Assembly: GCA_947095585.1 (NCBI GenBank)
Contig: OX352764.1
Span: 71,381,536-71,445,535 of the forward strand
Length of the DNA: 64,000 bases
Origin: Nephrocerus scutellatus
Taxonomy: Eukaryota > Arthropoda > Insecta > Diptera > Pipunculidae
Direction of reading: 5' to 3'
The notes under the pieces are model-generated. The model had not been told where the DNA came from, did no database searches, and was given only the letters and a program-made list of their open reading frames with translations. This document shows, in pieces, positions 21,061 through 33,525 of this stretch (position 1 is its first letter; each line of letters begins with the position of its first letter). A program made the translations under genes and the position numbers.

Positions 21061-24000
21061 TTTTTTTAAATAAATGAAACTGAGGAAACATTTTATTATT
21101 AACCTAGAAATGTGAGTGAAGATCCAATCAATTGCATTACATTACATACGAGCTCGTCCAAAACGTGATGTCGTCTCATTAACCTCTCATCACACAACCA
21201 TATCATAATATTACAACAAAATATTGTGTGGATAATTTGAATTGATAGTATCAATTCAACAACAGTCAAACTTAGTACTCGTGAATAATAATCTAAATCA
21301 AAACTAGTGCATATCATTATAATAATTATCATTACAATAGTGTTATAACCCATTATTGGTTTCTTCGTTCTCATATCGTCGGCACTCAATTAAATTTGTC
21401 ACTGTCCTACTCAACATATCTCATAGCATAAACTCGAATGGATATTTTCATTTCAACGAGGGACGAAAATCTTATTGAAGCTTATGTGTTCTAAAATCAC
21501 AAGGAGGTAGGTAAATTAAAGTTTTTCTACGTCGATTTTTGTACACTCGCATTAAAACGCAGCTAGCTGTGGCGGGGTGTGTATGGATCATTATTATTAT
21601 TTTATTTCATTTGTATCGCGATGTTGTATATAATGATAATATCTTACTTAAATAAAAAAAATGTTTCTTACTGACTTGTAATTTTTTGTTAACGATTTTG
21701 TGAGGTTTTTGTTGTGGTTCTGTTTTTAAAAGTCATTTTTACGATATAGTAATTTGTTGAGTTGAATTCTAATTATAATACATGCATCAATAAAAGGAAG
21801 TTGGGTTCAGTAAGGAAACATATTATATTGTATGTGGGGATTGCTTTACAAGTTTTCCTAATGTGCAAAAAGAAATGAAAAGTTTTACCAATAAATATGT
21901 TGGTTTAAAAAAAACATTCGTTTTGACCAAGCCATGATTATCTATGCAATAAGCCCAACAAAACAGTTTCAGAATTTAGATTAGTTGAATCTGCTCCTTG
22001 CTATAAAAATAGAAATATAAGTTATTTATTAAATATAATAAAATTGCATTGTTTATTGCGTGGGATGATCTCTTCAATAGATGAATAAGATAGTGGTGCA
22101 TGATGTCGTGCAAGATGGTTTCCATTGAGCATATATACGTCAATAGAATCTAAATGAATGTCCTTGTAAGTGCTGTGTTAATCCTATTGTATCATTCAGT
22201 GCCCGAAATCTATGTTTTGGCCTCACATAAGTTCGTCCATCCAAGGTTCACGGTGCTCAAAATATGAGCAAAATATGTCCTCTATTCAATTCACTATATC
22301 ACGTTATATCCTAACTGTGAAATTTTGCCGACTTAACTTGTTTCAAGAACTGTAGTAAAACATAGACCTACAATTTTCTTTATTTTCCCATTTTAAAATA
22401 TATTGCAATTGATTGCGTACCAAAAATTCATTGCAAAATATTTTACTTGTGTGCCAACGCGATTCAGTATTTTTAAAACCGCAAATATTCGAAATAATCC
22501 GAACTATTGATATTACATAGAAAAAATAAAAAATAAAGGTACCCCCCCCCAAAAACATGATTTCCTACATCTTAGGCAATTTACAAACAAAAGCAAACAA
22601 AAAAAATGTCCATCGAGATGGATCACATCCGATTTCAAAAACTTGCTTTAAGTGATTTTTAGAACAAGGCGGAGAAATGATAAGATTTTGTGGTTTGTAC
22701 GTCAACAGCATTTATAAATTCTCAGCGTACAGGTTTTTTAAAAACTTTTTGTCTTCTTCTTGTTTGTATTTTCGACTTTATAACACTTCCACACGACCTA
22801 GAGAGCGGAAATTGACTGTCTAAGTCCAAAATAGCATTTTTTATATTTCGAGTAGGATGCGTGTCGCGTGCCGCGTGTATTGTTTTTTAACCACCTTTCG
22901 CACGACATAGAGTACTGAAATTTTGTGAGCGGCTCAATGTCAAGAGCCCATTTTGATATTCCGCTTTTGACGCGTGTCACGAGTCGCGTATGGCGAGTGT
23001 GAAGCGTGAAAAAAAGAAAATTATTTGAAATAGCCCCGACCTCAAAAACAGATTTTTTGGCGATTATTACCAAATAATAAACGACTGTGTGGCGTGTTTC
23101 GATGTATATATAAAAATTTGTGCCCGAAAAACGAAGTAAATGGGAACTTCCGTATAAATTACATTGTGTATCTAGTAAATGTTGAAGCCTTTTTCATATG
23201 TAAATACAAAAATTTCGTAGCGACAATTTTCGAAAACTGACTGCACCACTGTAAAATAGTATCAAACTTCAGGTATTTTCCGACGTTGGTCGCATTTTCA
23301 AAGTGCAAATAGTAGCTATTTATTATATATATATATACTTGAATAACCACAATACACCCAGAACCTTTTCATTTGAATGTTCCGGCCTTAATAGCATACA
23401 GTTTTCAGTCGGTAGCTGTCATGGGACATTTCCACTTTGTTCGTCAACGTCTACATGTCTACATGTCTAGGAGGAACCTTACTTACACTCTGCAGCTCTC
23501 CCGCTATAAGTAAAGTATAATATAATGGGGTACTCAAAGTAGAATAAAGCCTCCCACAGCAACAATTTTCAATTCCTTGATGACTAACAAGAACAAAGAA
23601 GAAACAAAACCAAGGAAAAGTGTTGTTTGCACAAGCAAATGAAGAAAGTCCAAACTAAAATTACGTTCGGCGGAAGTGTTTTTGATTGTCAACAGGACAA
23701 GCAAATTTCTCTGCTCTTTGGCGATATAAAAAACTGTGGGTCTTATTCCACTTGCTTGCTTGTTTTCAAGGCAGCCATGCTAATACTAAACAAAAAATGT
23801 CAACAGACACATAAAAAAGGACAATCAAACTCGGGAAATATTATTACGAATTTCTTGTAGGCTATCATAGAAAAAGGTAGAAAGAACAAAACTGTTTCTA
23901 CTCGTATACAGTGATCTATAAAAACTGAGCGATGAATGTCAACTAAAATCCTAAAGACAATTTTTAAGGGGTTCTTGTTTTGGTTTATCGTCTTATTTTC

Positions 24001-24655
24001 GGTTTTTGTTTGTTTGCATTTTCTTAAAAAAAAATTTCGATGAAAGAAGTAGTTGGTGTTGAAAATAAATAGATTCACAATTAAAAGAAGCGTTTGCGTT
24101 TGTTCGACAATTACCTTGCGTCTATCCATCCATATAGGAATACCTTCTACAAATTGCCTTTGCTTATTTCAATAGAAGAATCTTTAAACGGATCATCATT
24201 TTGGCAAAAACAAATTAGAAAAGAAGGTGGCAATTGAAAAAGACAATATAATGATGAATAAATGTAATAATTTAGTTGTTGGTACTTTTGGTTTGGTATA
24301 AAAGACTTCAAAAACTTTTTGCAAAGATCAAGTAGATGACAGTTTGATAAAATATAATAAAAGTGTTTACTGGTTTTAAAATTAATAAAAAAATGTAGCA
24401 TAATATACTATATAATCTGTTTCTTTAAACGTTTCTATTTCCATAAGATCGTATGAGCACCAATGATGTCCGTCAAATCACGGCTAGTAAAGTGTTCTTC
24501 ATACAAACATTTCGACCTTTCTTCATCAGTCGGGCAGGTTAAAGAAATAATCTTTCGATCCTGAAAAAAATTTCTTAATTGTTTTTTAGAATATTTGATG
24601 ATGATGAAGATTTGATAAGATAGCCAATATAACAAAAATTTTTTTAAAAAACACA
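21061..24655. other. AT-rich stretch with one imperfect duplication
   Basis: No exon or known repeat was recognised. At about 22785-23010 a block of about 110 bp is tandemly duplicated with much divergence; both halves hold a CACGACnTAGAG start and a GCGTGTC...CGCGT end. The many short frames are typical of AT-rich DNA. Confidence 0.4.
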
Positions 24656-24659
24656 AACA

Positions 24660-25065
24660 AAAAAAAAAACAAATTCATCAAAATTAAGATTTTTCACGTA
24701 AATTCTCTAATCAGAGATACATGTGTGTTAAGTTTGAATAAAATCGGCTTTATTTTGAAAAAAGTTATGTTGGAGGCCCTCGGCCCTGGAACCCGATTAC
24801 TTCCAAATTTTTCGAAAAATGTTGTTATCGTAGATTCACATGTGTACATAATTTAAAGAAAATCTGGTAAATTTTTTAAAAATTGATATGGGAGCCCCCC
24901 ATTTTTTTTTTAAAGTTTTGTCACCGACGATAAACATATGTGCAAAGTTTGAATAAAATCGGTGTTTATGAAGTGGGTTAAGAATTGATCACAACATTTC
25001 ACCAGCCACCGACAAACAGACAGACAACTGGCCACTTGAAGTTAATAAAGAGAATTTAATAAAAC
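24660..25065 (-). repeat. Family H copy 3, nearly full with both ends
   Basis: Reads from the T-run side (A run, AAATTAAGATTTTTC, GTAAATTCTCTAA) through about two units (AAAATCGGCTT, GGCCCTCGG, CTTCCAAATTT) to a GACAGACAGACAACTGG microsatellite and GAAGTTAATAAAGAGAATTTA. Both subterminal inverted repeats are present (TAAATTCTCTA and GAGAATTTA). It fixes the two ends of the family when compared with the copies at 10229 and 37700. Confidence 0.75.
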
Positions 25066-25258
25066 GATCAACGATAATAAATTTATTAATTCCTGAATGG
25101 TTTTAGCGTACTAATAAGAGATAAATTACGATAAGTTAGAATTGGCGAGTCTGCAACAGGAAAAGTCATTGCGAAGGTTCTTTTGTTACGCTTCTTTCAG
25201 TGTTTTTAAATTTGCAGCAGAAATCTAAAATAAAGTTAAATGCGTTATGACTTAAAGT

Positions 25259-25547
25259 GGGTTCCGTAGCTCAAGTGGATAGTGCGTTAGACTACTGAAC
25301 AGGAAGTTTGAAGTTCGATTCCCAGAAAAATACCAAAAACTTTTTTAAAATCCCATCTCTGACAAATGTCTGACAAACGTGCGAGAGTAAAAACTGTAAA
25401 GGAAAACATCTCCATTCACCTTTCGGTTATGGATATGTATGTGTCTTCTATTTGTGTGCAAAAATATAGAACGCACAATACGAATGGATCCGAGAAGATA
25501 GGCCCTGGACCGACCACAAAGGTCTGCTGCGCCAAATAATACTATTT
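25259..25547 (+). repeat. tRNA-derived SINE copy, diverged
   Basis: The tRNA-like head has TAGCTCAAGTGG (A box) and AGTTCGATTCCC (B box), followed by CAGAAAAATACC. The family body follows (GTCTGACAAACG, CACCTTTCGGTTATGG, CTATTTGTGTGCAAAAATAT, GAACGCACAATACGAATGG, CCGAGAAG, GGCCC, GACC, GGTCTGCTGCGCC) and an AATAATA tail. The head differs from the others (a GTTAGACTACTGAACAGGAAG anticodon-arm region), so it may be an older subfamily. Confidence 0.75.
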
Positions 25548-26666
25548 TTTATATTCTGACTTAAAAAACTGTCATAATTTTTTAATCCCGCATTTTGCCG
25601 TGGTTAGGTGGATTAGAAAACTTTTGGTGCGTAGTCTGCTGGATTCAGCAAGACATATATGATTTAAATTTTACGGGTTTAAAAAACATTACCTAACACA
25701 TCAACCGCAAAACTCGTGACTAATAACTTATTTGTTTGGTTTTTGCTAATAAATGTTTCAACTCACAAATTGTGAGTCACAATATTAAAAAATACATGCA
25801 AAATTTACAAAAGTTACTGTAAAGGATTTCCAGCATTTATCCTTTAAATAAAAGACAGATACTTTATATTTTTTTACCAGTCAATATTTTTAGTATCTAA
25901 AAAGCTACCTTTTCATTCTAAAGTATGATTCCAAACAATTGTTAACGCTCTGTGGCTTTCAAATAAATTTTTTTTCATTTATAATTTTGTAAAAAAATTT
26001 ATGACAAAAGAAATACATTCAAGTATGCTTAAAAAAAATATATATCTAACCAAGTGATATAAGCGGTATATTTAAATTAAACTCCAACGAACGCCTCAAA
26101 AAACCAGAAAGACAACTTAATCGACAGAGTTTTTTTTTAATAAATAGTACTGAACGCTCCAGTTCGCTTAAATAATTTTTCATCGTCCTGCCAGCGCGTG
26201 CAAATAAAATAAAACATCGAAAAATGAGTTTCTTCTGCACTCATTCATTTACTCAGCTGAGTTGGTTGTTTATCTATCTCACGTATACCGAAACCCAAAA
26301 GCAATTCCCTTTGTGTATTTCATATCTTCGTAATAGCGTACACAATCATAATCATCATCTTCATAGTCATAGCATCATGGAATTCTCATCATCATAGCAG
26401 CTACATCGTACTAAATTGATTTTCTTATTTTTCTTCATTCTCGCATCGAGTCACTTATATCTTATGCTGTACCGCTCTGCTCCTCTGTTTTTTATGTGAA
26501 AATCAACATCGTCCAGTTTCATTTTCATCTTGTTTAGTGCTTCTCGTTAGAAAACAAGCATAATAAATAGCACATTCGTTTAACGCATTTTTACCCACTT
26601 TTCTCTTTTTACCGGTTATAGAAACATTTTTTTCTAACAATGCCTTTATGTTTGTCAATTAATAAA
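25548..26666. other. No gene recognised
   Basis: No supported gene or repeat end. Short CAT-rich tract near 26345-26395. Confidence 0.4.
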
Positions 26667-26800
26667 AAACCAACCCATAAAAATTAAATTCTCTAATCGG
26701 AGGTGCAAAGTTTCAATAAGATTGGAATTATTTTGAAAAAATTTAGATGGGGGCTCTGTGGCCCGATCACTTCCAAATTTTTACAGAAAGTGTTAATAGT
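26667..26800 (-). repeat. Family H fragment
   Basis: AACCAACCCATAAAAATT, TAAATTCTCTAATCGG, then one partial unit (GGGGGCTCTGTGGCCC, CACTTCCAAATTTTTACA). The subterminal-repeat end is intact and the rest is lost. Confidence 0.7.
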
Positions 26801-27939
26801 TCTAAGAAAAAAAGCTAGTGTCGATTTATGAGTTTAAGATACTTAAAAATAAACTATTCAGATTAAAAACGTTATTAAAAATATTATGCGTTAAAGGCTT
26901 TGGAGAGGACTGTCTATTTAAAATGGAAACTAGAATTTTTAGTTTAATTTAAATTTTAAATTTTAAATTAAAAGTTTAAATTTTGAATTTGAATTTGAAT
27001 TTGACAGGGCTTAACGACTAGTGCTTCTTATCAAATGTAGACAATTATTTAGTAATGCACATGGCGTCATTCGAAAAACTGAGAAAACTGGTTGGTGTTA
27101 GTGTAGTGAAGTAGTACCATTAGATCGGTGGAAAATAAAATCAATAACATCAAGGATTTTTTAAATAAACGAATACTGAACTAAGTTTTTTGAATAGTTC
27201 CGATATAGGAATATGGGTGACGGGACTAGTTCAATTAAAAGACATCAATATATACAACCCGGCTTTATCATGTTAGCCTCCCGAAAACTCGTATATGGAT
27301 TTGTGTATTGCAGATACCACAAATCAATACTATTGGTAACTTCGTTGCTGACATTTCAATATTTGCCTTCTCAATGCAATCAGAAATCCCTAAATTAAAT
27401 TTTAGGTAAACCAACTGGAACAGGTTCGAAACCGATAACAAGAACTTGTAATATATCTACGAATGAGGAGTATTATTTGAAATTTAAAACCGAAAATTCT
27501 ACAAATGTTATTTAAACTACGAAATTCGTTTGTTATAGAGGTTTCTGGTCACTCAGATCAACAGAATGCAAAGGCAGCTTCCTGGCTGTAGTGAGTAAGT
27601 ACCTTTTAAGAAATGTTAATACCCTACAGTAAAAACAATTCAAGTAGAGTGGTAACACTAATTGATTAGTCTCTTGCCTAATATCGGAAAAGATTTATAA
27701 GTGGTTATTATCAAGCCAATTATGAACATATGAGAAGAAAGAGAGATCATACAGGTATTTTACATTTAAACAAAACCACTCGACAGTGCACGCTACGACG
27801 AAATTGATTTCACCTGATTTCTAAAGTTATAACATACAGTTAAGCATTTAACATTACATTACACTACATTTGTCAGCAAGGCAAACACTCGGTTTAGTTC
27901 GAAACCACATAGATTTGCCATAAAACCAGTTCATGTAGA
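26801..27939. other. No gene recognised
   Basis: Contains a low-complexity patch of AAATTT and TTGAA repeats at about 26938-27003. Otherwise featureless. Confidence 0.4.
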
Positions 27940-28470
27940 ACCCAACATTTCAAATTTATTTTTTGTAGTATTTGCAATATTTTTTATATTTTCTTGTTCA
28001 GGGTTTTTTGTAGTTTTCCCTAAGCATGATCCATTGATTTAAGCATTTGATCATTTTAGTTTTGTCATCGTTTTTCCGTCTTGCATTTTCAATAAATCAT
28101 AGAGAATTCTGAGAAAATAAATTGAAATCGATATCTTCTTTTCGACCTTCAACTTTAACTTCTGTATCATGAATTTCTCTATCGAAAGGACTATAAATGC
28201 ACTTATTTAATGTCATAAACGCACCCATTAAAGTCAAAGACACACTTTTTTAATGTAAGAATGACATAAAAAACAACCACTGTCCGCCTTCTTTTTGTTG
28301 GCGGAACCTTTCTCGATAACGTAAAAGATGGCGGAAAGGTATCATGTTTGGTGATTCCAAATTCACAATATGGTGTAAAAATTGTTTCGCGGCGGAAATC
28401 AAGTTAGGGCCCCAGAGAGTTCTCCCTTGCCAATAAGTTTGTATATTTAAAAAAAAAATTTCTTTCAGTA
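27940..28470 (+). repeat. Family X, copy 2 (gapped)
   Basis: Shares with the copies at 6591 and 38597 the blocks TTTTGTAGTTTTCC, CATGATCCATTGATT, AAGCATTTGATC, CATCGTTTTTCCGT and GAGAAAATAAATTGAAA. After an unrelated insert of about 230 bp (28190-28420) it closes with TCTCCCTTGCCAATAAGTTT. Note that the sequence GAGAATTCTGAGAAAATAA parallels the GGAGAACTCCGAGAAAATAA of copy 1. Confidence 0.6.
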
Positions 28471-28831
28471 ATTTTAAGTAAATAAATCAAACGTAACACT
28501 GACTTAAAAGTATTTCTTTTATACATTTTCTTTTAAAAAATGTATCTGTTTATATTAAAGTAAAACTCTACATGTATGTATGAATGTATATAAGCTATAG
28601 ACTCCCAACACCTCTAACCGATCTATATGCGTTCAAAACTTTCTGTAGGCTTTTTATGCCACATTGAGCAGGTTTCCGTCATATTTTGGTAGTCAAACTC
28701 CTGGGTTAGGCGTTCACCATACGAATTGTTTTTAATAATCTCATCACATTACGAATTTCAGATAATAATTATTAAAAGAAAACTAGACTCGGCCATACAA
28801 TTATTTTTTCCAGACTTAGTTTTCTTATAAT

Positions 28832-29083
28832 AAATAATATTCGGCGCGACAGACCGTTGCTGTCTAAGTCCTAGCTTATCGCGACCATTTGTGTTGTGCA
28901 TGTATATTTTTGGACACAAATGGAAGGGACCTACAATTTAATGCCGGATCCGAACGGCGAATTGAGAAGCTTTCCGTGACAAGTTTTACTCTCGGAACGT
29001 TTGTCACCCATTCGTGTTACTGGGATTTGAACCACGAACCCCTGCTTAGTAGCCATTCGCTTTTGCACTGAGCCACGGCGCCC
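28832..29083 (-). mobile_element. tRNA-derived SINE copy with long target duplication
   Basis: Reverse-strand copy. The tail side starts ATAATATTCGGCGCGACAG and the head ends GAGCCACGGCGCC. It lacks the AAGAGGTGGGACACCGTG block found at 15083-15100, an internal deletion of about 35 bp. The flanks TTTCCAGACTTAGTTTTC (from about 28807) and TTTCCAGATTTTAGTTTTC (from about 29084) are an aged duplication of roughly 25 bp. Confidence 0.85.
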
Positions 29084-29111
29084 TTTCCAGATTTTAGTTT
29101 TCTTGTAATGG

Positions 29112-29540
29112 CCTCCTTAAATTTTGCAAACAAATACGAGTCCATCATATCTTATTATTTTTGCAACATTAGTTATTTTTTAAAATATCTTGCCAGGCAA
29201 GTACCTGTGTTCTCTCTTTTATATATAGTATCTTTTAATCCAGTATTATTACTACGTATATGCTTCATTTTACTAAAAAAATATTAATAGTTATGGTAAT
29301 GGTAAGACATTTGGTCTTGGCCTTGTGGTCTTACCGGTACGATTCGTAGTATGAGAGTAATATAATGATGTTTCCAAAGTACCTTCAGATACTAGTCCTT
29401 TTTTTGACAAAAAAAAACGTTCGCGCAGCATTAGACATCTGTCGAGTAAGCAACTCAGTAAATAACTTCTACATAAACATAAACTTGTATATAAACCAGT
29501 TAGTTGATTTAAGAAAGGCGCCCACTGTATACCATATCTC
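29112..29540. other. No gene recognised
   Basis: Short spacer between the SINE and the foldback element. The overlapping 85- and 71-codon frames on both strands show no family resemblance. Confidence 0.4.
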
Positions 29541-29820
29541 ATTTCCATGGTTGAGTCAACCTGGGTTGAACCTGGGCTAGCATTTATGGAAACGGGGTTG
29601 AGTTTAGTTTTCGTTAAACTCAGTTTGAACTCAACGAAAATACCTTGGTAGAGTAGAGTTGAAATTCAAAATGGCGATTGTTATTATTTTGTATATAGTC
29701 GTCGGATTTAGTATTCTATGGTCAAAGTTTCAACTCAGTTTCAACATGATTACTTGGAATCGCATGACGCCATTTTGCATTTGATTTCAACCCAACTCAA
29801 CCCAGGTTCATGGAAACATA
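29541..29820. mobile_element. Foldback or MITE-like element
   Basis: The ends are inverted: TTTCCATGGTTGAGTCAACC and CTGGGTTGAACCTGGG at 29542-29576 against AACCCAACTCAACCCAGG and TTCATGGAAAC at 29790-29817. A second inverted pair lies inside: GTTGAAATTCAAAATGGCG at 29658-29676 against CGCCATTTTGCATTTG and ATTTCAAC at 29768-29791. A third hairpin, around GTTGAGTTTAG and CTAAACTC-like halves at 29597-29625, is also present. There is no coding capacity. A clear target duplication was not found, so the class is open. Confidence 0.6.
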
Positions 29821-30361
29821 GTAATAGAAAGAAATTTCGCATTTCATGCACATCGTACAGAGCATTTATGCTTATGTACTATTATCCTCAGTTAGTTGGG
29901 AAAGGCCCACTTTCTCAGTTCTGAGTCTTTAAAAACGTACAGTCAAGTTCGGTAGTCTGATAATATCAGTTTGTTTTTAATCTCATCGCTAGCATACATC
30001 CAAAACTACCAAAGTAAAGCTTTGGCAGTTCATTCAAAGTAATTTTGTTAAACAAAAAAACTCCATGTGCTTATTTCTATAAGCATAAATCAATAATATT
30101 TTTCTTTAAAAATAACTTGGTTCAAAATTTCAATTCGTCAACTGATGCAATCATTACAAAATGTGTTGTACAGCAAAAATCTGGACGTATTTTTATAATT
30201 TAGTTTTTTGCTTATAACTACTTGTCTCTGGGACAACCGTCCATTATGTGAATACAGCAGTATATGGCAACACTGCATATCATATCACTTTTACAGGACA
30301 TCATATTATGTGTATTTTAAAACTAGATGATCAGTACCGGTTAAAATAATGCATGCCCTTT
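29821..30361. other. No gene recognised
   Basis: AT-rich spacer with no supported feature. Confidence 0.4.
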
Positions 30362-30432
30362 TGTAGACGCGCCGGGAATCGAACCTGGCGTTCTTCGAGT
30401 GGGAGCCAACGGCGCTAACTACTGCACCGCCG
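30362..30432 (-). other. tRNA-like sequence, probable SINE head or tRNA pseudogene
   Basis: On the minus strand the sequence has GGCGGTGCAGTAGTTAGCGC (A-box-like, D-arm-like) and CAGGTTCGATTCCCGGCG (perfect B box, T arm with one mispair). The acceptor-stem ends do not pair well and no anticodon could be assigned with confidence. It is unlike the SINE family of this window. It could be a tRNA pseudogene or the head of another SINE. Confidence 0.45.
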
Positions 30433-31865
30433 ACACTGAGAAATGCAAGCGACACAATAACGGTTAATTTGTAGAGTCCCTCAACATTTTCCGTTCTCGA
30501 CAAGCGCAAAAAATATGTGTTCTTATTCAGTAGTAAGTGAATACAAAAGGGGTTTTTATTTTAATTCTTACAAGAACTTCTTTTTAATTGAAACTGAAGT
30601 TTAGTTGATCAAGGGTTAAGTCCGCTTTCTGAACGATAACAGAAACGTAGGAAAACAAACCAGAGCAGGAGAAAAAGCATTCCTCCCGAAAGAACATAAA
30701 ATAAGCAGTTTTAAGCATCTCTGTGTTATTTTAGAGCAACTCTTTTTGATCTTTCTGTGCCTATAAAATACGACACTTGAGTTTTTTAGGAAAACACCGG
30801 GGATTACTAGAAGCTGAAATGATATCGACCAGTATCACGTAATTATATACATTGTTGTATGCGTATCAGGTTTTGTCTTTTCTAGATAATATTGCGAACT
30901 GTCCGAAAGTCTTTGGGTTATTTTAGTTCGCAGATAAACAGAGCATAGAAAAATGTAGATAGATAAATTCCAATTTAACCTTAGCAGACCTCAGACTCAT
31001 TTATATTTATGAATTCTGAAAGTGGGATGAACGTGCAAAGTAGGCAAACCCACAAATAACCCAAAAAATGCTTAAAACAAAACAGGAGAATAAAGAAAAT
31101 GCGATAGAAAAATCAAAGTGATGCAACACAAAAATACTTCCTTTTTTATGTGCGACCACAAAAAATCGTTGGCGCTTCAAAGCAGCATCAGCAAACAAGT
31201 GAATCCGGCAACACCACCTTGGGCTACAAAATTATACACAAATACAAGAGTATCTATAAGCATATATATGTATATATGTATATGTATATATAAGGAAATT
31301 CACGCAATTTCAATGGCTTTTTTTCAGTTTAGGTCGAATTTTCACCTGTCGAATTTGAGCTCTAATTCCACGATATAAAAACAGAATAAATTTTGTTTTT
31401 GAATACAAATTTTTTTTATTTCGTCAGCTAAATTAAAAGATAACATCCGAGATCACTTTATTATCTTTATTGGGAATTATTTTTTGTCTATGTACGAGTA
31501 GGTAAATCATTATTTGTATTTTTATTTCTTTGGAGTTATTTGTAGATACTCGTATATAACGTTTTAGAAATATATTTTATCATTTGGGATTTAAAAGTCG
31601 TGTTGATCTTACTCTAACATTTTACTAGGTATGTTTGCCGCATCAGCAACTAGTTTAATTGGCACATATTCATTATATAAATATTTATTACCGGTTTTAA
31701 ACCAATAAATAAACATCTGTGCGCCCTTCGCAAAATCTAAGAACATAATCCTCATAAACTTTCACGCATTCCCGTGGCAATTAAGAAAAAGAATTCTTTG
31801 AACCAGTCGATCAAGATCATTCTGGGAGATTAATGTAAAAATAGGTTATAGGCCAGTAAATTGGC
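30433..31865. other. No gene recognised
   Basis: No conserved exon was found. A short TATATG-type tract lies at about 31259-31293. Confidence 0.4.
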
Positions 31866-32050
31866 ACCCATATAGTTTACACGAGAAACCCAAATATACA
31901 AAAAGTCATAGATGGCATCAAGTAGGAATGTGGTCGTTGCAAAACCTTCTGGTTATCACCTGATGGAGCCACACGCAACCAAATAGACCACGTACTGACC
32001 GGAGCAACCTGAACCTGATGACGGTAGAAACGTACCGAAATCATTTAACT
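31866..32050 (+). pseudogene. RTE-like LINE endonuclease fragment
   Basis: One frame holds S-P-D-G-A-T-R-N-Q-I-D-H-V-L-T-G (about 31968-32010), preceded by a frame-shifted W-H-Q-V-G region and followed by M-T-V-E-T-Y-R. The sequence S-P-D-G-x-T-x-N-Q-I-D-H-V-L is the histidine-containing end of the APE-type endonuclease in RTE-like and related elements. Stops and shifts flank it. The rest of the element is absent here; the reverse transcriptase at 2030-3492 is a possible relative. Confidence 0.55.
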
Positions 32051-32732
32051 GCTCACAAAATTTAAATTCTCTACGTCACATGAGAAATGGTTTAAAAGGA
32101 CATCAAAAAAGACGAAAAAAACAGACAGACAGTCAAGTCAAGTTAAATCAAACTTTTTAAAAATATCTAACTCTCATAATATTGATATATGTAATTCAAG
32201 TAAACTGAATTTGAGCAAAAATGTCAAATATTGCTTCGTAACAATAACAAATACAAATACGATCAATTTTATCAAGACAATTTGGCAATTTTTCACGGCT
32301 CTCACTTATTGCACTGTTCTCACTACGAGTATATGCAAATGTACAATTTTTCACAGATCAGCTGTTTTGTTTGACATCTGTGCTCAGATATTGCCACTTT
32401 ATGTTGTGAAATCTTTAAAATATTACAATATCATAGCAATTTAAAGCAGCGATCTTTCAAGCGTGATCTGAAATAGAAGCGTACGCTATAATTAATTGCA
32501 AAGCTTAATTGCAAATTTTTACAGATTGCTCACGACATACCAGTACTAGAGAATATTAAAATTACCACTTGGCAATTTTACACCAACGTGTCAATACTGT
32601 TGATATAATTTGTAATAATCTTCTATTTATATATTTACCTAACCTCACTCATGAAAGCATTAGAGAGATTGAAAATTAAATTTTTTAATTCACTTATTTA
32701 CATGTGTAACCCCTGTCTGCTTTTTATTATAT

Positions 32733-32813
32733 AGAAAAATATAAAACGCACAACACGAATGGTCGCGAGAAGGAGCCTAGGCCTTTAACCACAACCGTCT
32801 TTAACGCCGAATA
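32733..32813 (+). repeat. SINE 3' fragment
   Basis: Only the 3' part of the tRNA-derived SINE is present: AAAAATATAAAACGCACAAC, CACGAATGGTCGCGAGAAG, CCTAGGCCTT, AACCACAACCGTC and CGCCGAATAT. The head with the polymerase III boxes is missing. Confidence 0.75.
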
Positions 32814-33304
32814 TGATCAATGTGTGATTAATATATAGCGTGCTTGGCGGGAAACATAAAGGGCTCGTCTATCTGTCTCAAATTTTCTTAGCCGAACCGA
32901 AGTATTGAAATTTTTCAGAAAATCACAACAATTAAGGTAACCAAAAACCTGTTTTCTTGACATTTCAGGCAATTTGGGCCTAAAAAAGCAAAAAAAAAAT
33001 GTTCATCGGGATAAATAACAGTATGGGGTTTGTAAGTCAATGGGTCGATGTACCTGCCATACCAAGTGACCCTGAAAAATAACGTTCTTACTCTAACAAA
33101 AAAAATTAAAACCTGCAAAATTATACTTGATAATTTTTTCTTTAATATTGTACCGAATTTTTTTTCCTTGAGATGTGTGTCAAGATTTTGTTGGTATAAT
33201 TTAAATTAATGGTTTTATTATGTTTAACAAAATTATTAAATGTAATAAAATATATTTAAAAATTTTCATTAATTTGATTTCAATTTTTTTTTCTTTCTTT
33301 ATAG
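32814..33304. other. Intron-like DNA upstream of the host exon
   Basis: No gene was recognised. The last 30 bases form a strong pyrimidine tract (TTTTTTTTTCTTTCTTTATAG) leading into the exon that follows. Confidence 0.5.
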
Positions 33305-33525
33305 ATTTCAGCTGCATTTTATGATATTATCTTATCATATGAAAGTCCCAATAATCGCAGAAGATCTTCCATCAATAATAAATGTTTAACTTATTTGCAT
33401 ATCAACAACTAAGTGATTTTGAAAATACGAAACCTACACATGTCCTATGCTGATCTATATCAACCTTATCAGGATCAATCATACCATTTTGCATTTTCCA
33501 ATTTGTAGTTAAGCAATTAATAAAA
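33305..33525 (+). other. 5' UTR part of the signal-peptide exon
   Basis: Untranslated leader between the acceptor and the ATG at 33526. An acceptor at its left implies at least one upstream noncoding exon, which was not located (the 20.33-20.76 kb block is one weak candidate). It contains no ATG in a strong context. Confidence 0.5.

Noticed and set aside
22560..22740. Possible relationship between 6.06-6.24, 22.56-22.74 and 32.89-33.11 kb (GATTTTGT-GGTTTGTAC blocks)
   Set aside because: Shared words are short and poorly ordered; not enough to call a repeat family by eye.
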